Shown here: in pieces, positions 56,160-63,719 of the stretch
How positions within the stretch are numbered: position 1 is the stretch's first letter
Layout of the letters: the number at the start of each line of letters is the position of its first letter
From: Streptomyces olivochromogenes
GTDB taxonomy: Bacteria; Actinomycetota; Actinomycetes; Streptomycetales; Streptomycetaceae
DNA length: 64,000 nt
Direction of reading: 5' to 3'
NCBI RefSeq assembly: GCF_001514115.1
Contig: NZ_KQ948479.1
Coordinates: 1-64,000 of the forward strand
Notes under the pieces: model-generated
Seen by the model: only the letters and a program-made list of their open reading frames with translations
What the model was told of the DNA's origin: nothing
The model's database searches: none
Translations under genes and position numbers: made by a program

Positions 56160-56984
56160 TCAGCTCCAGGTCCAGCCGCGCACGTACTCGATGTCCATCT
56201 GGGCGCTGGTGTTCGGCTTCGGCGCGGCGCCTTCGAGGGCGGTCTCGTTCTGGATGTCCCAGCTCATCGGCGTGTTGGGGACCGCGGTGGTGCTGTGGCC
56301 GGCCGTGCGCCCGTCGATGGTCAGGGTGACGCTGCCGGGCTGCCAGGTGATCACGGTGGTGTGCCAGTCGGTCCACTTCGCGCGGGCGTCGTAGGCGTCC
56401 TGGTCGCCGCCGATGCTGTTGAGGTGGTGGGCGTAGCCGTTGACGCTGCCCGTCCAATTCCCCTCGGGGAAGTCGATCTCACAGTTCGGGCAGGCGCTGT
56501 CCGTCACGGGCCAGAGCAGGTGCGCGCTCTTGTAGCCGGTCGCGGCCTTGGAGACTCGCCACCGTTCTTCGTACCGCCCGTACCGCTGGCCCATCAGGGC
56601 CTTGGGTACGACGGTCGCGGAGTGGACGGGGCCGCTGGCGCCGCGCCACATGCGGATGTGGAGCTGGCCGCCGGAGATCCACAGGGTGGTGGCGGGGTCG
56701 TAGTAGCCGCCGACCGGGTAGTTGCGCTGGGTGGCGGTGTCGGGCCAGCCCGCGGGGTACGTCCACCAGGCGGCGCGGACGCTGCCGGTGAGGCCGCCGC
56801 AGTACGCCTTCGGGGTGTCCGCGGCGTGGTTGCAGTCCGTGAAGTGGCCCTTGGCGACGGGGGTGTTGAATCCGTCGGCGTAGCGGAGGTGCCAGGTTGG
56901 GGTGCTGCCGGCCGCGGTGGGTGCGGTGAGGCTGGCGAGCAGGAGGCCGGCGGCGAGTGCGGCGGTGGTGAGGATGCGGCGCAT
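56160..56984 (-). CDS. Secreted GH16-family glycoside hydrolase
   Basis: 274 aa. Signal peptide MRRILTTAALAAGLLLASLT followed by AAGS. The GH16 catalytic motif EIDxxE is present in CEIDFPEGNW (about residue 170), with GRYEERWRVSKAATGYKSAH upstream and the beta-jelly roll Trp residues (WTDWHTTVITWQPGSVTLTI). GH16 enzymes cut beta-1,3/1,4-glucans or galactans. As a secreted product it would act outside the host, perhaps on matrix polysaccharides or competitor cell walls. It sits in the accessory region. Confidence 0.8.
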   Translation of the reverse strand: MRRILTTAALAAGLLLASLTAPTAAGSTPTWHLRYADGFNTPVAKGHFTDCNHAADTPKAYCGGLTGSVRAAWWTYPAGWPDTATQRNYPVGGYYDPATTLWISGGQLHIRMWRGASGPVHSATVVPKALMGQRYGRYEERWRVSKAATGYKSAHLLWPVTDSACPNCEIDFPEGNWTGSVNGYAHHLNSIGGDQDAYDARAKWTDWHTTVITWQPGSVTLTIDGRTAGHSTTAVPNTPMSWDIQNETALEGAAPKPNTSAQMDIEYVRGWTWS

Positions 56985-56997
56985 GGCACCCCCAGGT

Positions 56998-57237
56998 CTA
57001 TGGCGTGGTGTTGCTGGGTGTGGGGTCCGACGCTCTCGGTGTAGTGGTCGGCGTGGGTGTGGGCGAGGGCGACACGGGCGGGGTCGGCTGGAGTGTCGTG
57101 GATGGCGCCGTGCTCGGCGACTTGCTCGGTGTTGCCGTTGTGGTGCTGGGTGCCGGGCTGGGGTTGTCGTGGGTGCAGGCGACGGGTCCGACGAGGAATC
57201 CGGCGACGAACAGGGCGGTGATGAGGGGGCGGCGCAC
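56998..57237 (-). CDS. Small Ser/Thr/Pro-rich lipoprotein candidate
   Basis: 79 aa. GTG start, MRRPLITALFVAGFLVGPVA then C-THD: a signal peptide with a lipobox-like PVAC (the -3 residue is unusual). The rest is low-complexity Pro/Ser/Thr, a flexible surface stalk. It is next to the GH16 gene and may be co-transcribed. Confidence 0.55.
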   Translation of the reverse strand: MRRPLITALFVAGFLVGPVACTHDNPSPAPSTTTATPSKSPSTAPSTTLQPTPPVSPSPTPTPTTTPRASDPTPSNTTP

Positions 57238-57318
57238 GGTTCTCCTCGTATGGGGTGTTGGCGAGTCCCGCCGCCCTCGGCGGGGGTCCGATCGGGCGGC
57301 GGGACGCTCAGGGTTTGT

Positions 57319-57353
57319 GTCCGCCCGGTCCCCTTCCCAAGGGCCGGGCGGAC
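57319..57353 (-). terminator. Terminator after HTH gene
   Basis: GTCCGCCCGG and CCGGGCGGAC pair perfectly around a 15-nt loop, downstream of the 57412 stop. Confidence 0.7.
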
Positions 57354-57411
57354 GTGGGCCGAGCGCGTGGCGCTTCGAGGCCCGTCCCTGCGGCGCCCAC
57401 CGCAGGGAGAT

Positions 57412-57651
57412 CTAGGCGGCGTCGACGATCCGGGTCCGTCCCTTGATTTCGGGCGGCGGCGTCGGGGTGATGACCTCTCGGGTTTCCTTGTCACGCTCGG
57501 CTGGGTCGATCTCCATGAGGTCGTAGCGGGCGTTCTTGCCCTTGCCGTAAACCTTGATGCGGCCTTCGGATGCCCAGCGCCAAATGGTGCCGACGGGTCG
57601 TCCTGTCCAGAAGGCGACGTCGGCGGCTGTGGCGAGCGCTACGGAGGGCAT
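57412..57651 (-). CDS. Small HTH DNA-binding protein (79 aa)
   Basis: MPSVALATAADVAFWTGRPV and GTIWRWASEGRIKVYGKGKN form a helix-turn-helix with basic wing (helix_17-like). GGAGG is 5 nt before the ATG; an in-frame GTG two codons before gives GTGACCATG. Isolated between terminators, so probably its own transcript. A regulator of the accessory region is the simplest reading. Confidence 0.7.
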   Translation of the reverse strand: MPSVALATAADVAFWTGRPVGTIWRWASEGRIKVYGKGKNARYDLMEIDPAERDKETREVITPTPPPEIKGRTRIVDAA

Positions 57652-57671
57652 GGTCACCTCCAGATACGACG

Positions 57672-57698
57672 AAGGCCACCCGTGTGGAGGGTGGCCTT
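57672..57698 (-). terminator. Terminator after GIY-YIG gene
   Basis: AAGGCCACCC pairs with GGGTGGCCTT over a 7-nt loop. Confidence 0.7.
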
Positions 57699-57777
57699 AG
57701 CGCGAAAGTCGTGCGATCTAAGCAGAGCCTGACTTCGCGATCACTGATTGTCAAGCCCATACGGCTTTTTGCGCCCC

Positions 57778-58551
57778 TCACGCCACTTTACGGCGCCCTT
57801 CAGCGAGCGACCTGAGATCGGATAGCAAGTAGAGGCTCACGCCGTCGTCGTCTACCACGAAGGGTTTCAGCTTGCCTCGGTGTTGCCATACGGCCGCCGT
57901 GTTGTGGCGGATGCCCAGGAGACTGGTTGCTTCCCTGAGGGTGGACAGGTCCGGCTGGAGGGGAGGCCCGGGTGTTACGGCAGCAGTGGCGGGTCTGCGT
58001 TCCAGCCCCGCCAGCGTGGGCCATTCCGGGTCCGGGGGACCGAACTGATCCGCCACAGCTGCAATGTGCGCATCTAGCGCTTCATCGCGACGGAAGTACT
58101 CTCCCCTGCTGGTCACCCGGATGTTGCGGAATTGCTGGTGACGCAGCGACTCCCCTTCGCGGCCGCCGGGTTCCCAGGCAAGCACCTCGTCGGGGAGCAG
58201 TGCTTCGAACCTCTTGTACGGGCTGGTTGTCGTCCCGATTTTCACGAGGCGCCCGCGGAGGGCGTAGTACACGATCGATGCGGGGATGCGCCCCGGCTGG
58301 CGTGCGGCTGCCAGCCGCTGTTGCTCCGCAAACTTCTCCCGACCCGCCTCTACGGCTGCGCCAACCTCTTGCATCGTCAGCGTTCCCCGCTCTGTGCGCT
58401 TTTGCTGGAGCTGGACTGCGATGAAGGTGAATGCCGGGTCGTCTGTGTCGATCAAGTCCATGAGGGTCTGGATACTGCGCCGAACACCATCTCCGACACG
58501 GATCCTCTCCTGCCAGTCTCGGGACAGGCGAGGTCGCCTAAGCTGTGGCAT
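57778..58551 (-). CDS. GIY-YIG (T5orf172-like) protein with C-terminal HTH
   Basis: 257 aa. SIVYYALRGRLVKIGTTTSP followed by RFEALLPDEVLAWEPGG and HQQFRNIRVTSRGEYFRRDE match the T5orf172/Mug113 GIY-YIG domain (about 95-170). The N-terminal 80 residues are helical. The C-terminus, LREATSLLGIRHNTAAVWQH and RGKLKPFVV, resembles an HTH module. A nuclease or DNA-damage role is likely. AGAGGAG precedes the ATG. Confidence 0.75.
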   Translation of the reverse strand: MPQLRRPRLSRDWQERIRVGDGVRRSIQTLMDLIDTDDPAFTFIAVQLQQKRTERGTLTMQEVGAAVEAGREKFAEQQRLAAARQPGRIPASIVYYALRGRLVKIGTTTSPYKRFEALLPDEVLAWEPGGREGESLRHQQFRNIRVTSRGEYFRRDEALDAHIAAVADQFGPPDPEWPTLAGLERRPATAAVTPGPPLQPDLSTLREATSLLGIRHNTAAVWQHRGKLKPFVVDDDGVSLYLLSDLRSLAEGRRKVA

Positions 58552-58663
58552 GTCGATCTCCTCTGAAGGTCGGCCACGCCCCGGGATCGGTCGCACGGTC
58601 GCCGGGGTCTCAACTGTCCCAATTCTACCGGCTTTTGGATCTATTCGCCGGGATTCTTGCAGG

Positions 58664-59104
58664 TCATTCGGGGTGGCAGCAGTTCATGGCGTCGCATTCG
58701 TCCGGCAGATGCCAGTCGCCTCGACACCCGCACGGGCAGCCGCCCATCTTCCCGGAGGCGATGAGCTTGCGGGCTTTGGCGAGGAGCAGGTTCTCGGGGA
58801 TCGGGCCGAGCTGGGCTTCGAGGACGGCGTGGACGTTCCACCGCATGCGCCAGTTCATGGACGAGGTGCCGGGGGTGCGCCGGACGGCGTCGAGGAACGC
58901 CTCGTCGGGGATGTCCTTGCACTGCATCGGGCGGCCGTGGACGAGACGGATTCCGTCGGGACGTACGGTGCCCTCGCGCAGGTCGGGGTGGAAGGCGAAC
59001 ATGAAGGACGCTTGTGCCTTCTGTAGGGCGTCGACTGCGCGGCTTGCGTCGATGGTGATCTCGATCGTTACAGGCTCGGGCTCGTCTTCAGGCTGCTCGT
59101 TCAC
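58664..59104 (-). CDS. Cys/His-containing hypothetical protein (146 aa)
   Basis: GTG start overlapping the upstream stop (GTGA); reads VNEQPEDEPEPVTIEITIDA. C-terminal CPCGCRGDWHLPDECDAMNC is a rich metal-binding cluster. The middle is helical (NVHAVLEAQLGPIPENLLLA). Unknown function, likely nucleic-acid binding. The 58552-58663 spacer carries no gene. Confidence 0.6.
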   Translation of the reverse strand: MNEQPEDEPEPVTIEITIDASRAVDALQKAQASFMFAFHPDLREGTVRPDGIRLVHGRPMQCKDIPDEAFLDAVRRTPGTSSMNWRMRWNVHAVLEAQLGPIPENLLLAKARKLIASGKMGGCPCGCRGDWHLPDECDAMNCCHPE

Positions 59105-59448
59105 GGCGTCCACTCCTCGCCTTTGTGGTCGGGGTGCCCGGCAAACGGCTGGGCCAGGAGGCACAGTGTCTTCTCGGCCGCGTCCAGTGCCCCGTAGTGG
59201 TCGACTTCCGTGTCGCCCTCCGCGGCCGTGAGCATCCCGACCATGTGGTCGATGAGGGCGAGCTTGGCTTCGACGTCGGCAAGGACGCGGGCAGGTAGAC
59301 CACAGTTGCAGGCGCCTGTCTCGTTGTTTGGGTGCAGGACGTCAGGCAAGGACTCGCAGTCTCTGTGATGCGACTCTTCCCATACGTCCTGCTGACGGGC
59401 AGCATCCTCGGCGAGCCGTGCCCGCAGGAAGTCGGCGATCTCGTTCAC
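59101..59448 (-). CDS. DUF6221-like protein (115 aa)
   Basis: VNEIADFLRARLAEDAARQQ with a later HRDCESL, CNCGLPARVLADVEAKLALI and ALDAAEKTLCLLAQPFAGHP, which fits the actinobacterial DUF6221 pattern. The GTG has AGGAGACAGCC ahead and overlaps the previous stop. Role unknown; these proteins are frequent in Streptomyces mobile elements. Confidence 0.7.
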   Translation of the reverse strand: MNEIADFLRARLAEDAARQQDVWEESHHRDCESLPDVLHPNNETGACNCGLPARVLADVEAKLALIDHMVGMLTAAEGDTEVDHYGALDAAEKTLCLLAQPFAGHPDHKGEEWTP

Positions 59449-59648
59449 GGCTGTCTCCTGACTGTGGGCCGTCCGCCGATCCCGGTTTTGATGCTGCCGC
59501 CGGGGTGGAGGTGGCCGTCGGCTTGGGCGAGCATGTCGAGGCCGCGTCCGAGGACGGCGACGGGGTCTTCGCCGCGGTAGCAGCGGCGGAGGATCTGCCA
59601 CATGCGGATTGTGGGCTGTACGAGGGGCAGGGAGCGCAACCCGGTCAC
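59445..59648 (-). CDS. Small hypothetical protein (67 aa)
   Basis: GTG start overlapping the preceding gene by four bases; VTGLRSLPLVQPTIRMWQIL then GEDPVAVLGRGLDMLAQADG and a basic end. GTGA overlaps on both sides favour a real gene despite its size. Function unknown. Confidence 0.55.
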   Translation of the reverse strand: MTGLRSLPLVQPTIRMWQILRRCYRGEDPVAVLGRGLDMLAQADGHLHPGGSIKTGIGGRPTVRRQP

Positions 59649-60352
59649 GCTGCGACTCCTGCCGTCTCGGCAAGCACTTGTTCTTGTGCGGCGCGGAGTT
59701 GGCGCCACTCTCCCAGGGTTTCCCAGCGGGTTCCGCAGGTGGCGCATCGGACGCGGTGGGAGGTGGCTGTGGCGGTCAGTGGCTGTCCGCAGAGGGTGTT
59801 GTCGGTGCGGGTGGGGCATAGGCCGATGGCGACGCGGCCGGGCCGGCGTTCGTTGTTGACGATGGCGGTGCATTCGCCGTGGAGTTTGCGGAGGTCGTCG
59901 ATGTCCTGGCCGACGGATTCGTAGCTGGAGCAGGCCCAGAGCAGGTTGTTGGCGAGGAACGTGGCGTGGGCGGGTACGGCCTGGGCGGGGCTGCCGCGCC
60001 AGGGGGCGACTGTCCAGCCGAGCGCGTTGCGCCACGCGTCCTCGATGTCACGGAGCCGGGCTGCGACGCCGCCGGGGCCGACGAGGGCGAGAACTTCGAG
60101 CCGGGGCGGGATGGGCGGGGTCTTCGAGCCGGAGCTGCCGCCGCCTATCCGGCGGGCGCCGCGCATGAGGGCGGCTGCGGTGTTGAGCTGCCGGAACAGG
60201 GTGGGGAGTTCGGTGATGCGGCGGCTGGTGGCGTCTTCGCAGGGCCGGCAGGCCTGGCGTCCGGTTTCGGTGATCCAGAGTTGCCGGTTGCAGCGGGGGG
60301 TGCTGCAGGTCGGCCACAAATAGTCGTCGAGCGCGGTGGGCTGGTCGTGCAC
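59645..60352 (-). CDS. Zinc-ribbon hypothetical protein (235 aa)
   Basis: GTG start with GGGAG. N-terminal CSTPRCNRQLWITETGRQAC then CE, and C-terminal CPTRTDNTLCG and VRCATCGTRWETLGE: two zinc ribbons around a helical core. The end resembles HTH-associated ribbons in many actinophage proteins. First gene of the four-gene run down to 58664. Possible DNA-binding regulator. Confidence 0.65.
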   Translation of the reverse strand: MHDQPTALDDYLWPTCSTPRCNRQLWITETGRQACRPCEDATSRRITELPTLFRQLNTAAALMRGARRIGGGSSGSKTPPIPPRLEVLALVGPGGVAARLRDIEDAWRNALGWTVAPWRGSPAQAVPAHATFLANNLLWACSSYESVGQDIDDLRKLHGECTAIVNNERRPGRVAIGLCPTRTDNTLCGQPLTATATSHRVRCATCGTRWETLGEWRQLRAAQEQVLAETAGVAA

Positions 60353-60688
60353 GGTCGGCTCCCTCGTCTGCGGGCCGGCCCCGCTGCCCGGGGGAAGTTG
60401 GGCGAGCCGGAGCACTTCGGCTTGGTGTTGATGCTGTCGCAGGTTGGGGGGTTTGTCTGAGACGCCTTCCCCCGGGCGGGACCGTGAGCGCGCATGAGGC
60501 GGCCCCGCCGGTCTGGGGATGACTGGCGGGGCCGGTGTGCTCGGGGCCTGGGGAGGGCTGGTCCGAGCTGGGTGTTGCGCGGCTTGCGGTGCTTGGGGCG
60601 GGGGGACGCTTCCGGAGCTCCGGGCCGTGCACGTCTGATGGTGGCGTACGGGCGGGGCTTTGTCTGAGCCGCTTCCCCCGGGGCTGGC
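60353..60688. other. Spacer with direct repeats and a hairpin
   Basis: 336 bp without a supported gene. It contains the hairpin at 60501-60533, and a TTTGTCTGAG...CTTCCCCCGGG block twice (60452-60476 and 60659-60682). A reverse-oriented CCCGGGGGAAG lies near 60386. A promoter or transfer-locus role near the TraB-like gene is possible. Confidence 0.4.
60501..60533 (-). terminator. Terminator after Mrr-like gene unit
   Basis: GGCCCCGCCGGTC pairs with GACTGGCGGGGCC, one mismatch, 7-nt loop. Confidence 0.6.
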
Positions 60689-61357
60689 TCACCGCCAGGG
60701 CGGGAGCCCGCCGTTGGCCCACTGCACGAGCGCGTCGCCGTTGATGAGGCGGATCGGCTGGGGCAGCATCGCGTTGGTGTCGACGGCGGCGCGGGTGAAA
60801 CCGGCGGTGGTGACGATGGCGGCAGCGTGGCAGTGGTGGATGTCGCGGTAGACGCCGTTGGTGGTCTGGACGACCGGGGAGCCGACGTTGTTGCCGTCCT
60901 GGTGGTGCTTGCACTGGATGAGGATGCGGCGTCCGTCGTTGAGGTGGACGAGGACGTCGGCGCCGCGGTCGTTGGCCTGGCCTACGGCGGTGGCTCGGGT
61001 GACGGAGGGGTCCTTCTGGGCGAGTTCGGCGATGGCGCGTTCGAAGCGGGCCGGGGTCATGCGGTGGAAGGCGTCCAGGGTGCGGCGGCCGCGGGCGGGC
61101 AGCGCGGGTCGGTAGAAGCTGAGGCCGTTGATCCTCTCGATGAGCGGGGCGAGGCGGCGGGGCCGGACGGCGCGCAGGACGAGCAGGGCACCTATCAGGG
61201 CAAGTGTGGTGGCGGTGAGGACGGGCCAGGTCTTGGCGATGCCCATGAGGGTGATGGCGATGCCCGCCCACCACCAGCCGAGGCGGGGTAAGCGGCGCCG
61301 GTAGCGGGTTCGGGTGGGGCGCTTGGTGCGGCGGGTCGTGTTGTGGGTGGCGGTCAT
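60689..61357 (-). CDS. Membrane-anchored Mrr-like restriction endonuclease
   Basis: 222 aa. Two transmembrane helices (WWWAGIAITLMGIAKTWPVL and TLALIGALLVLRAV). The Mrr_cat domain follows: MTPARFERAIAELAQKD, ANDRGADVLVHL (catalytic Asp) and RILIQCKHHQDG (QxK). It ends with TNAMLPQPIRLINGDALVQW. Such membrane Mrr-like proteins are candidate defence or DNA-entry nucleases. It is directly after the TraB-like gene, so it might guard transferred DNA. Confidence 0.75.
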   Translation of the reverse strand: MTATHNTTRRTKRPTRTRYRRRLPRLGWWWAGIAITLMGIAKTWPVLTATTLALIGALLVLRAVRPRRLAPLIERINGLSFYRPALPARGRRTLDAFHRMTPARFERAIAELAQKDPSVTRATAVGQANDRGADVLVHLNDGRRILIQCKHHQDGNNVGSPVVQTTNGVYRDIHHCHAAAIVTTAGFTRAAVDTNAMLPQPIRLINGDALVQWANGGLPPWR

Positions 61358-61389
61358 GAGGGTCTCCAGGTGAGGGGCGGGGGCGATGG

Positions 61390-63669
61390 CTACGCGTCGG
61401 TGTCGTCCGGGGCCGGGCCGAGGCCGTAGTAGCCGCGGACTTCCTTGCCGTTCTCGGTCTGGCGGTGGATCTTGTCGGCCTTGACGAGGCGGGAAAGCGC
61501 GTTGTCGAAGGTGGATCCCTGGACTCCTGCGAGCTTGGCGATCTCGTTCTTGTCCTTGTAGATGACGTCGATGCCGAGTGGGTCGGAGACGTCCTCGAGT
61601 GCCCGCAGGATCTTGTCGTCGGCGCTGGCGGGCTTCTTCGGGGTGAGGTCGATGCCGCTGAACAGGACGGAGCTGCCGCCGTCTTGGTCGTCGCTGTCCT
61701 CGTCGCTGGGCAGGACGGAGCGGGCGGCGAGTTCATGCCGGTCGTCCCAGAACGGCCAGTCGGCGGGGTGGGTGATGTTGTTGGTGTCGATGTAGGGGGC
61801 GGCGTCCTCGAGGATCCACATCCGCATCATCTCGGCGTGTCCGCCGGGGCTGGCGGCGAAGGCGAGGCCGAAGGTCCGCTCGGGGTCGTCCGGCGGGGTG
61901 TTGGGGTCGTACACCATTTCGCGGTCGCCGGACCAGGCCGGGGGGATGTCGGCGGGGTTGCAGCCGGCGAAGTTCTCCGGCAGGTCGATGAGGGTCTTCT
62001 GCTGGGAGTCAGAGCGCAGCAGGATGAGGGATCCGCCGTAGAAGATGTTGTCGCGGATGGCTGCTTCGCCTCCGAGCTGGTCGAGTTGCATGATCTGGTT
62101 GGCGAGGATGATCGGCATGCCCATGGAGCGGCCCAGGCTGGCGCCGGCCTTGATGATGAACTTGGCTTCCTTGCGGTGTTCGGCGCTCTCTCCGAGGAGC
62201 TGGCTGGCCTCGTCGAAGATGAGGGGCGCCCAGGGGCGTTCGGGGCTGGGCTGGAAGTTCTTCATCTGGTCGCGTGCGGACTGTTCCACGCGGTGCATGA
62301 GGCCGTGGTACCAGATGCGCAGGGAGCCCATGGCGTCGTCGATTCCGAGGCCGGGGTGGGCGGCCATTTTGGTGATGGCTGGGTTGGAGGATCCCTTTGG
62401 GTCGGCGTAGATGATCGCGGATCCGTTGACGTGGTGGGCGAGGGCGATGAGCTGGAGGGTGCCGCCCTTTCCGGATCCGGTGACGCCGGCGACAAGGACG
62501 TGCTGGGAGCCCAGGGCGGGGTCGTGGAGCTGGATGCGGGCGGGGAAGCCGGAGACGCCGGGGCCGATCTGGATGTAGCCGTTCTTGTTGGGCTTCAGGA
62601 CGTGCAGGCCGGGGAACGCGGCGCCTTTCTGGAGGGGGTTGTGGGTCATCTTGCGGATGACGGCTTCGCGGGGGTTTTGGCGGGGCTCGTAGGAGATGAG
62701 GATCGGGGTGGTGCGGAGGGCTCCGGCGAGGGCGTTGCGGTCGGGGTGCGGAAGTCGGTCGAGGTCTTCACCTGCGACGACGAGGGCGACCTGGCCGCCG
62801 GTGTTCGGGTCGTCCTGGACGTTCTCCAGCTTGGTGCCGGCCATGAGGCCGCCGGGCTTTGACACCCACTTGCGCCATGCGCCAGTGAGGGTGGTGGGGT
62901 CGAGTTCGGCGGGTGCGACGAGGTTGACGGTGATGTGGCGTTCGCCGGCGTGGGCGCCGTGCTTGAGCTTGATCCAGCTGGGGTCCCGCTTGAAGAGGCT
63001 GGAGATGGTTTCGGCTGTGACGGTGACGGAGGATCCGGCGGGGGCGGTGATGGTGCCGGTCCAGCGGGCGGGGCTGGTGGTGCGGACGGTGAGGTCCTGG
63101 CGTTTGTGGCTGCCGGTTTCGGTGTTGGAGATGTGGTCGTACCAGCGGCGTGCGATGCGGTCGGCGTCGGTGAGGGGCAGCGTGGCCGCGGCTGCGGCGG
63201 TCTGACCGACGGCGGCGGTGGTGGCGGTCTTGGGCGGGCGGCCGAAGAAGTTGCGGAGCTTCCACGGGACGATGCCGACCGCGGCCCACCAGCCGAGGGA
63301 GACGATCCCGGGGATGGAGGGCAGGCCGAGGATGCCGGCCATGAGGGCGTCGGCGCCATCGGATCCGAGGAGGGTGCCCATTCCGAGGGCCATGCCAGTG
63401 GTGAGGGTGCTGATGAACATGGGGCTCTTGTGGGCCTGGACGATGTCCCCGGCGGGGAGGTTGCCGATCAGGCCTGCCGGTAGCCGGTTCATGTAGTTGG
63501 CGGTCATGAATCCGGCGGCGCCGCCGTAGGCGATGGCCGCGGTGAAGGCCGCGCCGCCGTCGAGGAACGGCGCGATGATGCCGGTGGCAAGGGGTGCGGC
63601 GCTGGTGATGACGGCGATGGTGCGCTCTGCGGAGGCGGCGCGGGGCTGGGCGGCGGCGGGCGTGGTCAC
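61390..63669 (-). CDS. TraB/FtsK-like DNA translocase
   Basis: 759 aa, GTG start. N-terminal membrane segments (IAVITSAAPLATGIIAPFLD, FISTLTTGMALGMGTLLGSD, ILGLPSIPGIVSLGWWAAVG), a linker domain, then Walker A VAGVTGSGKGGTLQLI (about 393) and Walker B APLIFDEASQLLGES (about 483). A C-terminal winged-helix-like domain (AKLAGVQGSTFDNALSRLVK) parallels the FtsK gamma domain that binds DNA repeats. Streptomyces TraB proteins move double-stranded plasmid DNA between mycelia. FtsK-like phage functions cannot be excluded, but the layout fits TraB. Confidence 0.8.
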   Translation of the reverse strand: MTTPAAAQPRAASAERTIAVITSAAPLATGIIAPFLDGGAAFTAAIAYGGAAGFMTANYMNRLPAGLIGNLPAGDIVQAHKSPMFISTLTTGMALGMGTLLGSDGADALMAGILGLPSIPGIVSLGWWAAVGIVPWKLRNFFGRPPKTATTAAVGQTAAAAATLPLTDADRIARRWYDHISNTETGSHKRQDLTVRTTSPARWTGTITAPAGSSVTVTAETISSLFKRDPSWIKLKHGAHAGERHITVNLVAPAELDPTTLTGAWRKWVSKPGGLMAGTKLENVQDDPNTGGQVALVVAGEDLDRLPHPDRNALAGALRTTPILISYEPRQNPREAVIRKMTHNPLQKGAAFPGLHVLKPNKNGYIQIGPGVSGFPARIQLHDPALGSQHVLVAGVTGSGKGGTLQLIALAHHVNGSAIIYADPKGSSNPAITKMAAHPGLGIDDAMGSLRIWYHGLMHRVEQSARDQMKNFQPSPERPWAPLIFDEASQLLGESAEHRKEAKFIIKAGASLGRSMGMPIILANQIMQLDQLGGEAAIRDNIFYGGSLILLRSDSQQKTLIDLPENFAGCNPADIPPAWSGDREMVYDPNTPPDDPERTFGLAFAASPGGHAEMMRMWILEDAAPYIDTNNITHPADWPFWDDRHELAARSVLPSDEDSDDQDGGSSVLFSGIDLTPKKPASADDKILRALEDVSDPLGIDVIYKDKNEIAKLAGVQGSTFDNALSRLVKADKIHRQTENGKEVRGYYGLGPAPDDTDA

Positions 63670-63719
63670 GGCGTTCTCTCCTGGACTAGGGGTCGGTGCG
63701 GGCAGGGGGCGGGTGGGGG

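Noticed and set aside
60048..61736. A 562-residue minus-strand frame across the Mrr-like and zinc-ribbon genes
   Set aside because: Low-complexity Pro/Arg/Thr content and it crosses a hairpin and two real genes in other frames.
61465..62862. A 465-residue plus-strand open frame opposite traB
   Set aside because: Typical antisense shadow rich in Gly, Asp and Val; the minus-strand frame has Walker motifs.
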